Positions 5,503 to 5,619 of a stretch of 5,619 bases of DNA are shown here, piece after piece. Numbering within the stretch: position 1 is the first letter of the stretch; each line of letters starts with the position of its first letter. The notes under the pieces are model-generated. The model had not been told where the DNA came from, ran no database searches, and saw only the letters and a list, made by a program, of their open reading frames with translations. The position numbers were made by a program, and so were the translations under genes. The stretch covers positions 1-5,619 of the forward strand of contig CAJUTC010000087.1 of the NCBI GenBank assembly GCA_910589195.1, read 5' to 3'. Source of the stretch: an uncultured Lachnospiraceae bacterium (GTDB lineage Bacteria > Bacillota > Clostridia > Lachnospirales > Lachnospiraceae).

Positions 5503-5619
5503 ATGGAAATACGAAAACGAGAGGGAAAGCAGGTGGGAAGATTGACAGTGACGGAACAGATAGATCAGAAACATCAGGAAGATTTACAGAGGCTAAGAGG
5601 CTTTCGCCTGCTTGATGAT
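5503..5619 (+). CDS. Rpn family nuclease / PD-(D/E)XK transposase-like protein (N-terminus, partial)
   Basis: The ATG at 5503 follows GGGAGG (5486-5491) by 11 nt and opens 39 codons to the right edge. After a basic start (MEIRKREGKQ) and a Gln/Glu-rich stretch (TEQIDQKHQEDL), the sequence reads LQRLRGFRLLDD. This matches the opening of Rpn-type putative transposase or recombination-promoting nuclease proteins common in Lachnospiraceae, where F-R-L-(L/I)-D-D leads into an FM.KVF segment. The nuclease core lies outside the window, so activity cannot be judged. It sits back to back with the transposase relic, in a region that looks like mobile or accessory DNA. No clear promoter is seen; a lone TATAAT at 5399-5404 has no -35 partner. 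Confidence 0.65.
   Translation, partial: MEIRKREGKQVGRLTVTEQIDQKHQEDLQRLRGFRLLDD

Overview
The window looks like a low-to-mid GC Firmicute of the Clostridia, most likely Lachnospiraceae. Shine-Dalgarno sequences are strong (AAGGAGG, GGGAGG) and promoters follow the TTGACA/TATAAT pattern. The gene content fits too: a DUF5714 protein, a fruK-fruA fructose operon, an Rpn-type nuclease start and an IS91-like transposase relic. The genus cannot be fixed from this sequence alone.

Layout, left to right. Bases 1-172 hold the possible tail of a gene entering from the left and a clear intrinsic terminator (113-158). Bases 175-412 have no credible gene but contain six local hairpins in a row, which suggests a repeated intergenic element or a structured RNA. 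Bases 529-1221 encode a 230-residue cysteine-rich DUF5714 protein with its own probable promoter. Bases 1222-1749 are a long intergenic region. It contains a near-consensus promoter overlapped and followed by two copies of a 16-bp operator-like dyad (which can also fold as a terminator), a long fold-back sequence, and then the fruK promoter with a 17-bp dyad in the leader. Bases 1750-4709 are fruK and fruA, followed by a possible 38-codon small membrane protein gene and a strong terminator (4871-4914).

The last 700 bases are accessory DNA. A transposase remnant on the minus strand (5035-5455) is broken by two frameshifts and a stop codon. The N-terminus of an Rpn/PD-(D/E)XK nuclease-type protein begins at 5503 and runs off the end.

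How the genes work together: FruA imports fructose and phosphorylates it to fructose 1-phosphate using phosphate from HPr. FruK converts that to fructose 1,6-bisphosphate for glycolysis. The usual DeoR-type fruR regulator is not next to the operon, so the leader dyad would have to be read by a regulator encoded elsewhere. The DUF5714 gene has no visible functional link to the fructose genes. The points most worth following up are the two-site operator-like promoter that leads to no gene, the hairpin-rich region at the left, and the small ORF at the end of the fru operon.
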